A DNA stretch of 64,000 nt, taken from positions 62,001-126,000 of the forward strand of contig JAEUMR010000027.1 of the NCBI GenBank assembly GCA_016791385.1, written 5' to 3'. The notes below the pieces were generated by a model, which was not told the DNA's origin, did no database searches, and was given only the letters and a program-made list of their open reading frames with translations. Source of the stretch: Hyphomonadaceae bacterium. Lineage in GTDB: Bacteria > Pseudomonadota > Alphaproteobacteria > Caulobacterales > Aquidulcibacteraceae. The translations under genes and the position numbers were made by a program. Below, piece by piece: positions 16,507-24,298 of this stretch. How positions within the stretch are numbered: the stretch's first letter is position 1; each line of letters begins with the position of its first letter.

Positions 16507-17432
16507 CCGACGCCTCTTCGACGCCGGCCGGCGCGCTCGCGGCGGAGGCGCGGCTGCATCGGCTGGAAGCCGAGGCGATCTTCATCCTGCGCGAGCTGGC
16601 GCATTACGCGCGTCCCGCGCTGATGTTCTCCGGCGGCAAGGATTCCGCGGTGCTGCTGCACGTGGCGATGAAGGCGTTCGCGCCAGCTAAGCCGCCCTTC
16701 GCGCTGCTGCACATCGACACCGGGCACAACTTCCCCGAGGTGATCACCTTCCGCGACAAGCGCGCTGTTGAGACGGGGCTGCCGCTGGTTGTGCGGAGTG
16801 TCGAGGACTCCATCCGCCGCGGCAGTGTTCGTGTCGCCGGCGAATCGGCGAGCCGCAATGGCGCACAGGCCGTGACGCTGCTCGAAGCGCAGAACGAATT
16901 GGCGTTCGACGTGATGATTGGCGGCGCCCGGCGCGACGAGGAAAAGGCGCGCGCCAAGGAGCGTGTGTTTTCCCACCGTGATGCTTTCGGCGCCTGGCAG
17001 CCGCGTGCGCAGCGCCCGGAATTGTGGTCGCTCTACAACCGGCACATCGCGCAAGGCGAGCATATGCGCGTTTTCCCGCTGTCGAATTGGACCGAGGCGG
17101 ATGTGTGGGCCTACATCGCGCGTGAAGAGATCGAGTTGCCCTCGCTCTATTATGCGCATGAGCGAGAGGTCGTGCGGCGCGACGGTCTGCTCATGCCCGT
17201 GACTGCGCTGACGCCGCGCCGTGAAGAAGAGGCGAGCGAGAGCGTTGTGGTTCGCTTTCGCACCGTGGGCGACATCACCTGCACCTGCCCCGTGGAGAGC
17301 GATGCCGATGACGCATGGTCGGTGCTGTTGGAAACGCTCAGCGCCAGCGTGTCCGAGCGGGGCGCTACGCGCATGGACGATCGGGTCAACGCCGCCGCGA
17401 TGGAGCGAAGGAAGCTGGAGGGCTATTTCTGA
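16503..17432 (+). CDS. cysD: Sulfate adenylyltransferase, small subunit
   Basis: CysD is the catalytic half of ATP sulfurylase, making APS from sulfate and ATP together with the GTPase CysN. Visible signs are the PP-loop MFSGGKDSAVLLHVA near residue 40, HIDTGHNFPEV, and the C-terminal RFRTVGDITCTCPV and MERRKLEGYF segments shared by the family. The start is GTG 16503, overlapping the cysH stop as GTGA and giving 309 residues, close to the family's about 300; a frame open to 16446 lies inside cysH and has no family match. The stop overlaps the cysN start as TGATG. Confidence 0.95.
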   Translation: MTDASSTPAGALAAEARLHRLEAEAIFILRELAHYARPALMFSGGKDSAVLLHVAMKAFAPAKPPFALLHIDTGHNFPEVITFRDKRAVETGLPLVVRSVEDSIRRGSVRVAGESASRNGAQAVTLLEAQNELAFDVMIGGARRDEEKARAKERVFSHRDAFGAWQPRAQRPELWSLYNRHIAQGEHMRVFPLSNWTEADVWAYIAREEIELPSLYYAHEREVVRRDGLLMPVTALTPRREEEASESVVVRFRTVGDITCTCPVESDADDAWSVLLETLSASVSERGATRMDDRVNAAAMERRKLEGYF

Positions 17433-18691
17433 TGGACGGGGTGAGTTTCTTGCGCCCCGTTCGTCCCACGGCTGGCGCACAAGTGCGCTTCATGACGGCC
17501 GGCAGCGTGGACGACGGCAAGTCGACGCTGATCGGCCGTCTGTTGCTCGATTCACTATCTTTGATGCAGGACCAGATCGGCGCGCTTGCCGGTGAGGGCG
17601 ACGAACTCGATCTGGCGTCCCTGACGGACGGCCTCGAAGCGGAGCGCGCGCAGGGCATCACGATCGACGTGGCGTACCGCTATTTCGCGACGCCGCGCAC
17701 GAGCTTCGTCATCGCCGACGCGCCGGGGCATGAGCAGTACACCCGCAACATGGTGACGGCTGCGAGCGTCTCCGACGTTGCCGTGATTGTCGTTGACGCG
17801 GTGCGCTTCGATGGCGTGGCTTTGCTGCCGCAAACGCGCCGCCACGCCGCCATTGCCGCCTTGATGGGACTCGAACTCATCGTCGCCGTCAACAAGATGG
17901 ATTTGGTCGAGTGGTCGAAGGCGAAATTCGACGCCATTTGCCAGGCGTTTCGCGCCGCGACGGAGGCCTTGGGCGCCAGCGCAATCGCGTTCGTGCCGAT
18001 TTCGGCGAAGGCGGGCGACAACGTCGTCACGCGCGGTCGGGCTGGCTGGTATGCCGGCCCCACTTTGATCGAAGTGCTGGAAGCGACGCCAGCGCGTGCA
18101 TCTCGGGCGGAAGCGCCGTTGCGCTTGCCCGTGCAATTGGTGCTGCGGGATGGCGACGCGCGCTTGTACGCGGGGCGGCTGGAGTCCGGAACGGTTCGCA
18201 CCGGCGATGAGGTAGCCGTTGGCGTTGCGGCGTTTCCGACGAAAGTGGCCTCCATCAGCGTCAGTGGCCGGACGGCGGCGCAAGCCCTGGCTGGCGATTC
18301 CGTGACGCTGACACTGGCTGAGGAGCGTGATCTCGGACCTGGCGGCGTGATCGCCGACCTCGAAGTGCGTTACGCCCGGCGTTTTGTCGTCGACCTTTGC
18401 TGGCTTGATGAAACCCAGTGGTCGCCAACGCGCCGATACAAGCTGCGCCAAGGCACGCTGGAAACGCAAGCGCTGATCGGCCGGGTGCGCTCGGTGCGAG
18501 ACATCGCCACGTTCGCGGGCGTGGAAGCCAGCGCCCTGCGCCTCAACGACATCGCCAGCGTCGAAATCGCAACGCGGGATCCTCTGCTTGCGGATCGGTA
18601 CGCAGACCTTCCTGGAACGGGTGCGTTCGTGCTGTTCGACCCCGATACCCACCAGACCGCCGCCGCCGGCATGATCCGCGAGGTGTTGTGA
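17432..18691 (+). CDS. cysN: Sulfate adenylyltransferase, large (GTPase) subunit
   Basis: CysN is an EF-Tu-related GTPase that drives APS formation by CysD. In the 419 residues the G motifs are complete: GSVDDGKST (P-loop) near residue 24, DAPGHEQY (G3), NKMDL (G4), followed by two beta-barrel domains. The chain ends after the barrels (GMIREVL), so no CysC APS kinase domain is attached. ATG 17432 overlaps the cysD stop; a longer open frame starting at 17315 lies within cysD. The stop overlaps cobA as TGATG, consistent with translational coupling through the entire cluster. Confidence 0.95.
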   Translation: MDGVSFLRPVRPTAGAQVRFMTAGSVDDGKSTLIGRLLLDSLSLMQDQIGALAGEGDELDLASLTDGLEAERAQGITIDVAYRYFATPRTSFVIADAPGHEQYTRNMVTAASVSDVAVIVVDAVRFDGVALLPQTRRHAAIAALMGLELIVAVNKMDLVEWSKAKFDAICQAFRAATEALGASAIAFVPISAKAGDNVVTRGRAGWYAGPTLIEVLEATPARASRAEAPLRLPVQLVLRDGDARLYAGRLESGTVRTGDEVAVGVAAFPTKVASISVSGRTAAQALAGDSVTLTLAEERDLGPGGVIADLEVRYARRFVVDLCWLDETQWSPTRRYKLRQGTLETQALIGRVRSVRDIATFAGVEASALRLNDIASVEIATRDPLLADRYADLPGTGAFVLFDPDTHQTAAAGMIREVL

Positions 18692-19434
18692 TGACAGGCA
18701 CGGTCTATCTCGTCGGAGCGGGCCCCGGTGCGGCGGACTTGCTGACGCTGCGGGCGGCGCGCCTGTTAGCGGAAGCGGATGTTGTTCTGCACGACGCGCT
18801 GGTCAGCGCCGAAGTGCTGGCGCTGGCGGTCCGGGCGAAAATAATCAATGTCGGCAAGCGCGCCGACCGGCCGTCGGTTGATCAGCGCCTGATCTGCCGT
18901 TTGCTGGTGCGCGCAGGTTTGCGACACCGCGTTATTGTGCGCTTGAAGGGCGGCGATCCGCACCTGTTTGGCCGCGCCAGCGAAGAGATCGCGGCATGCA
19001 GAGCGGCGGGTATCGCGACCGAAACCGTGCCTGGCGTCAGTGCGGCGTTTGCGGCTGCCTCCTCGCTTGGCGTTTCCCTCACTTCCCGCGGCGTTTCACG
19101 CTCGGTCACGTTCGTGACGCCGAGCCGCGGCGAAGGCAGTCCTGCCAATGCACATTGGGCCAAGGCAGCGGCTGCTGCCGACACGGCGGTGGTGTACATG
19201 GGTGCGTCGCAGGCGGCAGCGGTGCGCGAAGCGCTGCTGAAGCGCGGCGTGCCGGCCTCTCGCCCGGTGGCGCTGGTTGAGAACGCATCGGCCGCCGATG
19301 AGCACATCCTGCGCGGCGTGCTTGCAGACTTGCCGGGTCTGGCGGAACGAACCGGCGAAGGCCCGGCCCTGATGATCATTGGCGAGTCGGTCGCCGATGT
19401 CCGCGCCATCCTGAATGAAGCGAGCGCCGCATGA
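18691..19434 (+). CDS. cobA: Uroporphyrinogen-III C-methyltransferase
   Basis: A 247-residue SAM-dependent tetrapyrrole methylase that makes precorrin-2, the precursor of siroheme. The N-terminal loop VYLVGAGPGAADLLTL, the DVVLHDALVS strand, the VRLKGGDPHLFGR substrate loop and the TVPGVSAAFAAASSLGVSLTSRG segment are the standard SUMT motifs. It is the methylase half only, with the dehydrogenase/chelatase half given by the next gene. Its product supplies siroheme for CysI encoded upstream, which explains its place. ATG 18691 overlaps the cysN stop and the 3' end overlaps the next gene as ATGA. Confidence 0.95.
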   Translation: MTGTVYLVGAGPGAADLLTLRAARLLAEADVVLHDALVSAEVLALAVRAKIINVGKRADRPSVDQRLICRLLVRAGLRHRVIVRLKGGDPHLFGRASEEIAACRAAGIATETVPGVSAAFAAASSLGVSLTSRGVSRSVTFVTPSRGEGSPANAHWAKAAAAADTAVVYMGASQAAAVREALLKRGVPASRPVALVENASAADEHILRGVLADLPGLAERTGEGPALMIIGESVADVRAILNEASAA

Positions 19435-19982
19435 TCCCACTCTATCTCGATCCCGCCCAAGCACGCATTGCCCTGATCGGCCGCGCCGCGCTGGCGCTGC
19501 GCCGGCTGGAATGGCTGCGGCAAGGCGGCGCAGTTCCCGAGATATGGTCCGATGAACCCTCGGAAGCGTTCGCCGCTGCTGCGCTGGGGCTACGCCGGCG
19601 GTTGCCTCGTCTTGCCGATCTTGCATCCTACCACGCGGTTTGGATCGCCGATCTGCCGTACGAAAAGGCGGAGGCCCTGGCCAATGCCGCGCGGAGCGTA
19701 CAGACGATCGTCAATGTCGAGGACGCCCCCTCGCTGTGCGATTTCCATACGCCGGCCGTGGTGCGCCGGGGCAAGCTCACGCTTTCGGCTGGAACCGGCG
19801 GAGCCAGCCCAGCGGTAGCGCGAGCAGCGCGCGAACGATTGCAGGCCGCGTTTCCCGACACGTGGAGTGAGGCGCTCGACGAGATTGCACAGTCGCGAGC
19901 GGCTTTGCGCGGGCTCGGCGCTGGCGCCGACGCCCTGGTGGCGGACGCGCGCGCACGCTTGCGGCAACACCGGCTAACCTGA
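19431..19982 (+). CDS. Met8/CysG-like precorrin-2 dehydrogenase, divergent
   Basis: A 183-residue protein corresponding to the NAD-binding dehydrogenase/ferrochelatase part of siroheme synthase. The strongest sign is the segment VNVEDAPSLCDFHTPAVVRRGKL..SAGTGGASP, equivalent to the conserved catalytic Asp and substrate region of CysG/Met8. The usual N-terminal GGGxVA dinucleotide loop is replaced by IGRAALALRRLEWL, with two of three glycines lost. It could still bind NAD, or could act only as a chelatase or a scaffold. Its position between cobA and fpr supports a siroheme role. It overlaps cobA by 4 bases; the family is clear, activity less so. Confidence 0.8.
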   Translation: MIPLYLDPAQARIALIGRAALALRRLEWLRQGGAVPEIWSDEPSEAFAAAALGLRRRLPRLADLASYHAVWIADLPYEKAEALANAARSVQTIVNVEDAPSLCDFHTPAVVRRGKLTLSAGTGGASPAVARAARERLQAAFPDTWSEALDEIAQSRAALRGLGAGADALVADARARLRQHRLT

Positions 19983-20060
19983 GGCCGTAATGGTTTTGCC
20001 AAAATCCTTCGCCCGGCTCCCGGCGCGCTGCCTGGCAGCCTTCTATCCGGACTAGTGAGA

Positions 20061-20864
20061 ATGGCCGATCAGGCGAGCATCAATGTCATCCCCAACAACG
20101 CGTTCGCGGTGACGGTGCGCAACGTTCGTCACTACACCGACCGGCTGTTCGCGTTCACCTGCGAGCGGCCGCCGAGCTTCCGCTTTCGCTCAGGCGAGTT
20201 CGTGATGATCGGCTTGCTCGGCGGCGAGCGGCCGCTGATGCGCGCGTACTCGATTGCGAGCCCCGCATGGGACGAAGAACTGGCGTTCTATTCGATCAAG
20301 GTCGCGGACGGTCCGTTGACGAGCCGGCTGCAGCATATTCAGGCGGGCGACCAGATTTTGATCGGCCGCAAGCCGACCGGAACGCTCGTGCTCGATGCGT
20401 TGAAACCGGGCCGGCGCCTGTTCCTGCTCTCGACCGGAACCGGTATCGCGCCGTTCGCAAGCCTGATCCGCGACCCCGACACGTACGAACGATTCAGCGA
20501 GGTGGTCCTCACACATACCTGCCGGACTGCGGCTGAACTGGCGTATGGCGAAGAAATCATCGCCGCCGCCAAAAGCGATCCGCTTGTGGGCGAGGCGGCG
20601 AGCGCACAGCTGCGCCACATTACATCGCTCACGCGCGAGCCGCATCGGCTCGAGGGGCGCATCACCGATCTTATCGAGAGCGGCGCGCTGTTCGATGCTC
20701 TCAACGGAGAGCGCCTCGATCCAGCCGGGGATCGCATCATGATCTGCGGTTCAAGCGCGATGCTGGCGGATCTCAAGGCTCTGGCTCTGGCGCGTCACTT
20801 CGCCGAGGGCGCGGTCAGCGATCCAGGCGACTTCGTGATCGAGCGCGCGTTTGTGGATAAGTGA
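20061..20864 (+). CDS. fpr: Ferredoxin-NADP reductase
   Basis: A 267-residue flavoprotein with an FAD-binding barrel (RAYSIASPAWDEELAFYSIKV near residue 56) and an NADP-binding Rossmann domain (FLLSTGTGIAPFASLIRDP near residue 123; MICGSSAML near residue 230). It belongs to the bacterial Fpr subclass and exchanges electrons between NADPH and ferredoxin or flavodoxin. As the last gene of the sulfate cluster and with no cysJ present, it is the likely electron source, through a ferredoxin, for sulfite reductase. ATG 20061 is preferred to GTG 20055, six bases upstream. Between 19983 and 20060 there is no gene. Confidence 0.93.
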   Translation: MADQASINVIPNNAFAVTVRNVRHYTDRLFAFTCERPPSFRFRSGEFVMIGLLGGERPLMRAYSIASPAWDEELAFYSIKVADGPLTSRLQHIQAGDQILIGRKPTGTLVLDALKPGRRLFLLSTGTGIAPFASLIRDPDTYERFSEVVLTHTCRTAAELAYGEEIIAAAKSDPLVGEAASAQLRHITSLTREPHRLEGRITDLIESGALFDALNGERLDPAGDRIMICGSSAMLADLKALALARHFAEGAVSDPGDFVIERAFVDK

Positions 20865-20889
20865 GAGGCCCAATCCGCCGGAACAAGCG

Positions 20890-20965
20890 TGGTGCCTGGG
20901 GCCGGAATCGAACCAGCGACACGCGGATTTTCAATCCGCTGCTCTACCAACTGAGCTACCCAGGC
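20890..20965 (-). tRNA. tRNA-Phe (GAA)
   Basis: On the minus strand a full cloverleaf: acceptor GCCTGGG/CCCAGGC, D arm AGCTC..GAGC, anticodon stem GCGGA/TCCGC with loop TTGAAAA (anticodon GAA), T arm with TTCGATT, and an encoded 3' CCA. 76 nt. It lies just after fpr and is convergent with it. Confidence 0.97.
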
Positions 20966-21122
20966 GGCCGCAACGGCGGCCGGGGCCGCCAAGCGAGCCG
21001 CGTCTATAACGGCGCCGATGGTGATTTGTCCACGCCGCCGGCAGCGATTAGCGGATGCCCCCTTGTCTCTTGGGGGCGCCGCCTGAAAATAGGCCTCACC
21101 CAAGGCGGGGGAGGAGGATCTT

Positions 21123-21926
21123 ATGTGTGACCATGCCGTGACCGCGGGCCAACCCCAGTTGGTCGATGTCTCCAAGCTGGACCGCCGCCTGCTTCTGCGC
21201 GGGCTGGCCAGCGGAACCCTGCTCTTGGTTGCAGGCTGCGCCACCAACACCGAAACCGGCCGAAGCCAATTCATCCTCATCGACGACGCACAACTCGAAC
21301 AGGCGTCGCTGCAGGCCTGGGCGCAAGTGCGCCAGCAGACGCCGGTGTGGCGCAACGCCGCTGCCCAGCGGCGGCTGGAAAGCGTTGGCACGCGGATCGC
21401 CCAGGCCGCAGGGCGCGGTGGTCAGCCGTGGGAATTCGTGTTGTTCGACAGCAACGAAAAGAACGCGTTCGTGCTGCCCGGCGGGCATGTGGGCTTCTAT
21501 CGCGGCCTCTACGACATCTGTGAGCGCGACGACTGGATGGCGGCGGTCCTGGGCCACGAAGTAGGCCACGTCACGGGCCGGCACGCGGCCGAGCGCTACA
21601 GCCGGGAAATGGCGACGCAGACGGCGCTGCAGGTGGCTGGTACGCAAATCAACAGCCAGATCGCGATGGCCGCGCTCGGACTCGGGGCCCAAGTGGGGCT
21701 CAGCCTTCCATTTTCACGGGAGCAGGAAGCCGAGGCCGACATCATCGGCATCCGTTACATGCATGCAGCGGGCTTTGACGTCCGCCAGGCGATCCCGTTC
21801 TGGCAACGGATGCAGCAATCGGGCGGCTCCCGGCCGCCGGAATTCCTGTCCACCCACCCCGATCCGGACAACCGCATCGCCCGCATCCGCGACTACATCA
21901 ACCAACAGGGCTGGGGGCCTGTGTAG
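21123..21926 (+). CDS. M48-family metalloprotease, lipoprotein
   Basis: A 267-residue zinc peptidase. The N-terminus has a twin-arginine-like RRLLLRG followed by a hydrophobic stretch and a lipobox ending at Cys39 (LLVAGC), so it is probably an envelope lipoprotein. The active site is H145-E146-x-x-H149 (HEVGH), with the third zinc ligand in EQEAEADIIGIRYM. It resembles the LoiP/YcaL type of periplasmic M48 enzymes that clear misassembled outer-membrane proteins. The start ATG 21123 has a strong GGGGAGGAGG ribosome site. It stands alone between tRNA-Phe and tRNA-His. Substrates unknown. Confidence 0.92.
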   Translation: MCDHAVTAGQPQLVDVSKLDRRLLLRGLASGTLLLVAGCATNTETGRSQFILIDDAQLEQASLQAWAQVRQQTPVWRNAAAQRRLESVGTRIAQAAGRGGQPWEFVLFDSNEKNAFVLPGGHVGFYRGLYDICERDDWMAAVLGHEVGHVTGRHAAERYSREMATQTALQVAGTQINSQIAMAALGLGAQVGLSLPFSREQEAEADIIGIRYMHAAGFDVRQAIPFWQRMQQSGGSRPPEFLSTHPDPDNRIARIRDYINQQGWGPV

Positions 21927-22004
21927 GGGCGGCCAGCCGCGCCTTGCTTCGGCCGGGGCGCGAGGCTAGTTTCCGCGCCCCGGACGCCGGCAGGCTTTCG
22001 GCGT

Positions 22005-22081
22005 GCCGCCTTAGCTCAGTTGGTTAGAGCGCCGGATTGTGGATCCGGAGGTCCCTGGTTCGAGCCCTGGAGGCGGTACCA
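22005..22081 (+). tRNA. tRNA-His (GTG), Caulobacter type without G-1
   Basis: Cloverleaf with acceptor GCCGCCT/AGGCGGT, anticodon loop TTGTGGA (anticodon GTG at 22039-22041), T loop TTCGAGC and encoded CCA. The discriminator is A (22078) and the first pair is G1-U72. The base before G1 is T, so the extra G-1 needed by most HisRS is not encoded. 77 nt with CCA. Confidence 0.97.
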
Positions 22082-22112
22082 CTTGCCCGTTGCTGGCGGT
22101 TCGAGCGGCCAG

Positions 22113-23048
22113 ATGTTCAAGAGCGCACAAGCCCGCTACGCCGCCTACGCGGCTGAACGTTGTGGTTATGCGTTTCGCTCTCTCGACGGCGAAGACGGAT
22201 ATCTCTTCGAAGTGCGCGATGGCGCGCGCGTTGCAGCATTTGCGACGGGGGCGGGCACGCCTTACGCCTTGAACGATGCGCGGGCGGCTTCGATCGCGCG
22301 TGACAAGGCCTTCTGCGCGGAAGTGCTCCGCGGAGCGGGCGTGCCGGTAGTTCCCGGGAAGGTCTTCTTCATTACCAAGCGGTGGGCGGAGATGCGCTCG
22401 CCGGGACGCGAGCCGGAAGATGCACAGGCCTTCGCCGAGGCTGCGGACTATCCGCTGTTCTGCAAGCCGATCTCCGCCTCCAGCGGCCAATTTGCGGAGG
22501 TGGTGACGGGGCCCCCGCACTTCGCCGATTACATGGCCCGCGTGGCGCAGGATCATTTCGCGATCTTGGTTCAGCCTTATTTCCGCGCGGCGGCTGAATA
22601 TCGGGTGTTTGTGATGAACGGGCAGGCGCTGTTCTCGTATCGCAAAACCCCGCCGTGTGTGATTGGCGACGGTGAGAGCACGCTGCGCGCGCTGATCGAG
22701 CGGCAAGGCGCGAGCTTTGCTTCGATGGTGGAGCAAGACCTCGACGCAATCGTGCCGCGCGGCGAAGGCCGAACGCTCGCCGGCGCTGCCAACCGGGCGC
22801 TCGGAGGGGGATCGGACCTTTTCCGTGACGGCGCGCCAGCGCCGCTCGCCGCGCTCGCACTCGCAGCCGCAAAGGCGATCGACCTTCAACTCGCAGGCGT
22901 CGATATCTTCGACGTGCGCGGCGATCAGGCGGAGTTGATGGTGATCGAGGTCAACTCAAACCCGATGATCGCGACGCTTGAAGATCGCAACCGCTGGGAC
23001 CTGATCGAGCGCATCTGGCGCGCGAACTTCGACGCCGCGTTGCGATGA
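22113..23048 (+). CDS. ATP-grasp ligase related to the cyanophycin synthetase N-half
   Basis: A 311-residue protein with an ATP-grasp fold, which activates a carboxylate as acyl phosphate and joins it to an amine. Visible elements are ALNDARAASIARDKAFCAEVLRGAGVPVVPG near residue 60, CKPISASSGQFAEVV (the nucleotide-binding strand), AEYRVFVMNGQALFSYRKTPPCVIGDGESTLRALIE, and the Mg-binding end DQAELMVIEVNSNP. The VIGDGESTLRALI phrase is characteristic of the ATP-grasp half of cyanophycin synthetase. The chain stops where CphA would continue into a Mur ligase, and the next gene, overlapping by ATGA, is such a ligase. ATG 22113 is 31 bases after tRNA-His. Substrates unknown. Confidence 0.82.
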   Translation: MFKSAQARYAAYAAERCGYAFRSLDGEDGYLFEVRDGARVAAFATGAGTPYALNDARAASIARDKAFCAEVLRGAGVPVVPGKVFFITKRWAEMRSPGREPEDAQAFAEAADYPLFCKPISASSGQFAEVVTGPPHFADYMARVAQDHFAILVQPYFRAAAEYRVFVMNGQALFSYRKTPPCVIGDGESTLRALIERQGASFASMVEQDLDAIVPRGEGRTLAGAANRALGGGSDLFRDGAPAPLAALALAAAKAIDLQLAGVDIFDVRGDQAELMVIEVNSNPMIATLEDRNRWDLIERIWRANFDAALR

Positions 23049-24262
23049 AGCCCTGGCGCGTACCTTATGCAAAGTTCGGCACGGGGCCGGGCTTGGAGCG
23101 CGTGTCACGCATTGCCGAAGGGCTGGGGATAGACCTCGGATCGTTTGGCGCCGATGGCGCCGTTGTCGTCGGCTCGAATGGCAAGGGTTCGACGGCGGCG
23201 ATGGCGGCGGCGTTGCTGCAGCAAACGGGCAGGAGCGTCGGCCTCTTCACCTCGCCGCACCTGCTGGCGCTCAATGAGCGCTTTCGCATCGAGGGCGAGG
23301 ACATTTCCGATGAAGAGCTTGCCCTGCAGTGGGAGCGCGTCGCCGCCGCGGCTGAGGCGGCTGGCGAGGCCGGCAATCTGGGCGGCTTCGAATTTCTGTT
23401 TCTGATCGCGGCGGCGTGGTTCAAGGCGCGCGGATGCGCATACACCGTTTGGGAAGCCGGCATCGGCGGGCGGCTCGACCCGGTGCGGTTGATCAACGCC
23501 CAACGCGTGGCGCTGACATCTCTGGACTTCGAACACACCTATCTGCTTGGCGATACGCTGGCCGACATCGCTGCCCAGAAGATCGACGCTGCGCCAGCGG
23601 GGGCGAGGCTCTTCGTCAGCGAATCTTGCGCGGACGAACGCGCCGCCATCGAGGCGCATTGCGGTGAGCGCGGCGTCGCGCTGCGCTTTCTCCCGGCGCT
23701 GGCGGGCGCCTCGCCGCTTGCGGGCGCGCACCAAGGCGAGAACGCGGCGCTGGCGCGCGCCCTCGCTTGTGACGCTGCAACTCTGACCGAGGCGCAGGTG
23801 CGCGCTGGGTTCGCCGCCGTGCGTTGGCCCGGTCGACTGGAAATGCTTGAGACATCGCCGTTAGTGGTCATTGATGTTGGCCACACGCCCGCGGGCGTAC
23901 GCTGCGCGCTTGAGGGCTTCGAGGTGATGCGGGCTGGCCGTAAGGCCGTGCTGGTGTGCGGTGTCTCGGCGGATAAGGACAGCAGCGGCATTGTCGCTGC
24001 GCTTGCGCCGCGCTTTGACGTCATCGTCTGTGCTGCGGCGCATCATAAGGGCGCGCCGGCCGCGGTGATTGCAGCGCACGCCGCCGCTGCCCATCCACAA
24101 GCCGAGATTATCATTGCCGAGGGCATCGCCGATGCGCGTCGCATCGCTTTGGCGCGGTCCGGTGCGGAGGGGGCGGTCTATGTGGCGGGGGGGGTGTTTT
24201 TGGCCGCAGAATTCAAGGCCGTACACTTGGGAATAGACCCGGCCGCCCTGGTCTTCTTTTGA
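23045..24262 (+). CDS. Mur ligase/FolC-type ligase paired with ATP-grasp gene
   Basis: A 405-residue ATP-dependent amide ligase of the Mur/FolC superfamily. The P-loop is VVGSNGKGSTAAMAAALL near residue 40; TSPHLLALNERFRIEGEDIS and WEAGIGGRLD follow FolC closely. The C-terminal motif is IDVGHTPAG, closer to the D-Y-G-H-N/T-P of CphA and MurE than to the DGAHNP of FolC. It is thus not a clean folylpolyglutamate synthase. It overlaps the ATP-grasp gene by 4 bases; the two together have the domain set of cyanophycin synthetase, but in separate chains and with a divergent second half. The product could be a poly-amino-acid or a modified peptide or cofactor. Confidence 0.8.
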   Translation: MKPWRVPYAKFGTGPGLERVSRIAEGLGIDLGSFGADGAVVVGSNGKGSTAAMAAALLQQTGRSVGLFTSPHLLALNERFRIEGEDISDEELALQWERVAAAAEAAGEAGNLGGFEFLFLIAAAWFKARGCAYTVWEAGIGGRLDPVRLINAQRVALTSLDFEHTYLLGDTLADIAAQKIDAAPAGARLFVSESCADERAAIEAHCGERGVALRFLPALAGASPLAGAHQGENAALARALACDAATLTEAQVRAGFAAVRWPGRLEMLETSPLVVIDVGHTPAGVRCALEGFEVMRAGRKAVLVCGVSADKDSSGIVAALAPRFDVIVCAAAHHKGAPAAVIAAHAAAAHPQAEIIIAEGIADARRIALARSGAEGAVYVAGGVFLAAEFKAVHLGIDPAALVFF

Positions 24263-24298
24263 GCGCCCGCCGGGGCTAAGCTCAGAGCCCGAGGGGAT

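Noticed and set aside
23045-24262. Plain FolC annotation
   Set aside because: The front is FolC-like, but the DGAHNP motif is replaced by IDVGHTPAG and the gene is coupled to a CphA-like ATP-grasp gene, so a simple folate role is not secure.
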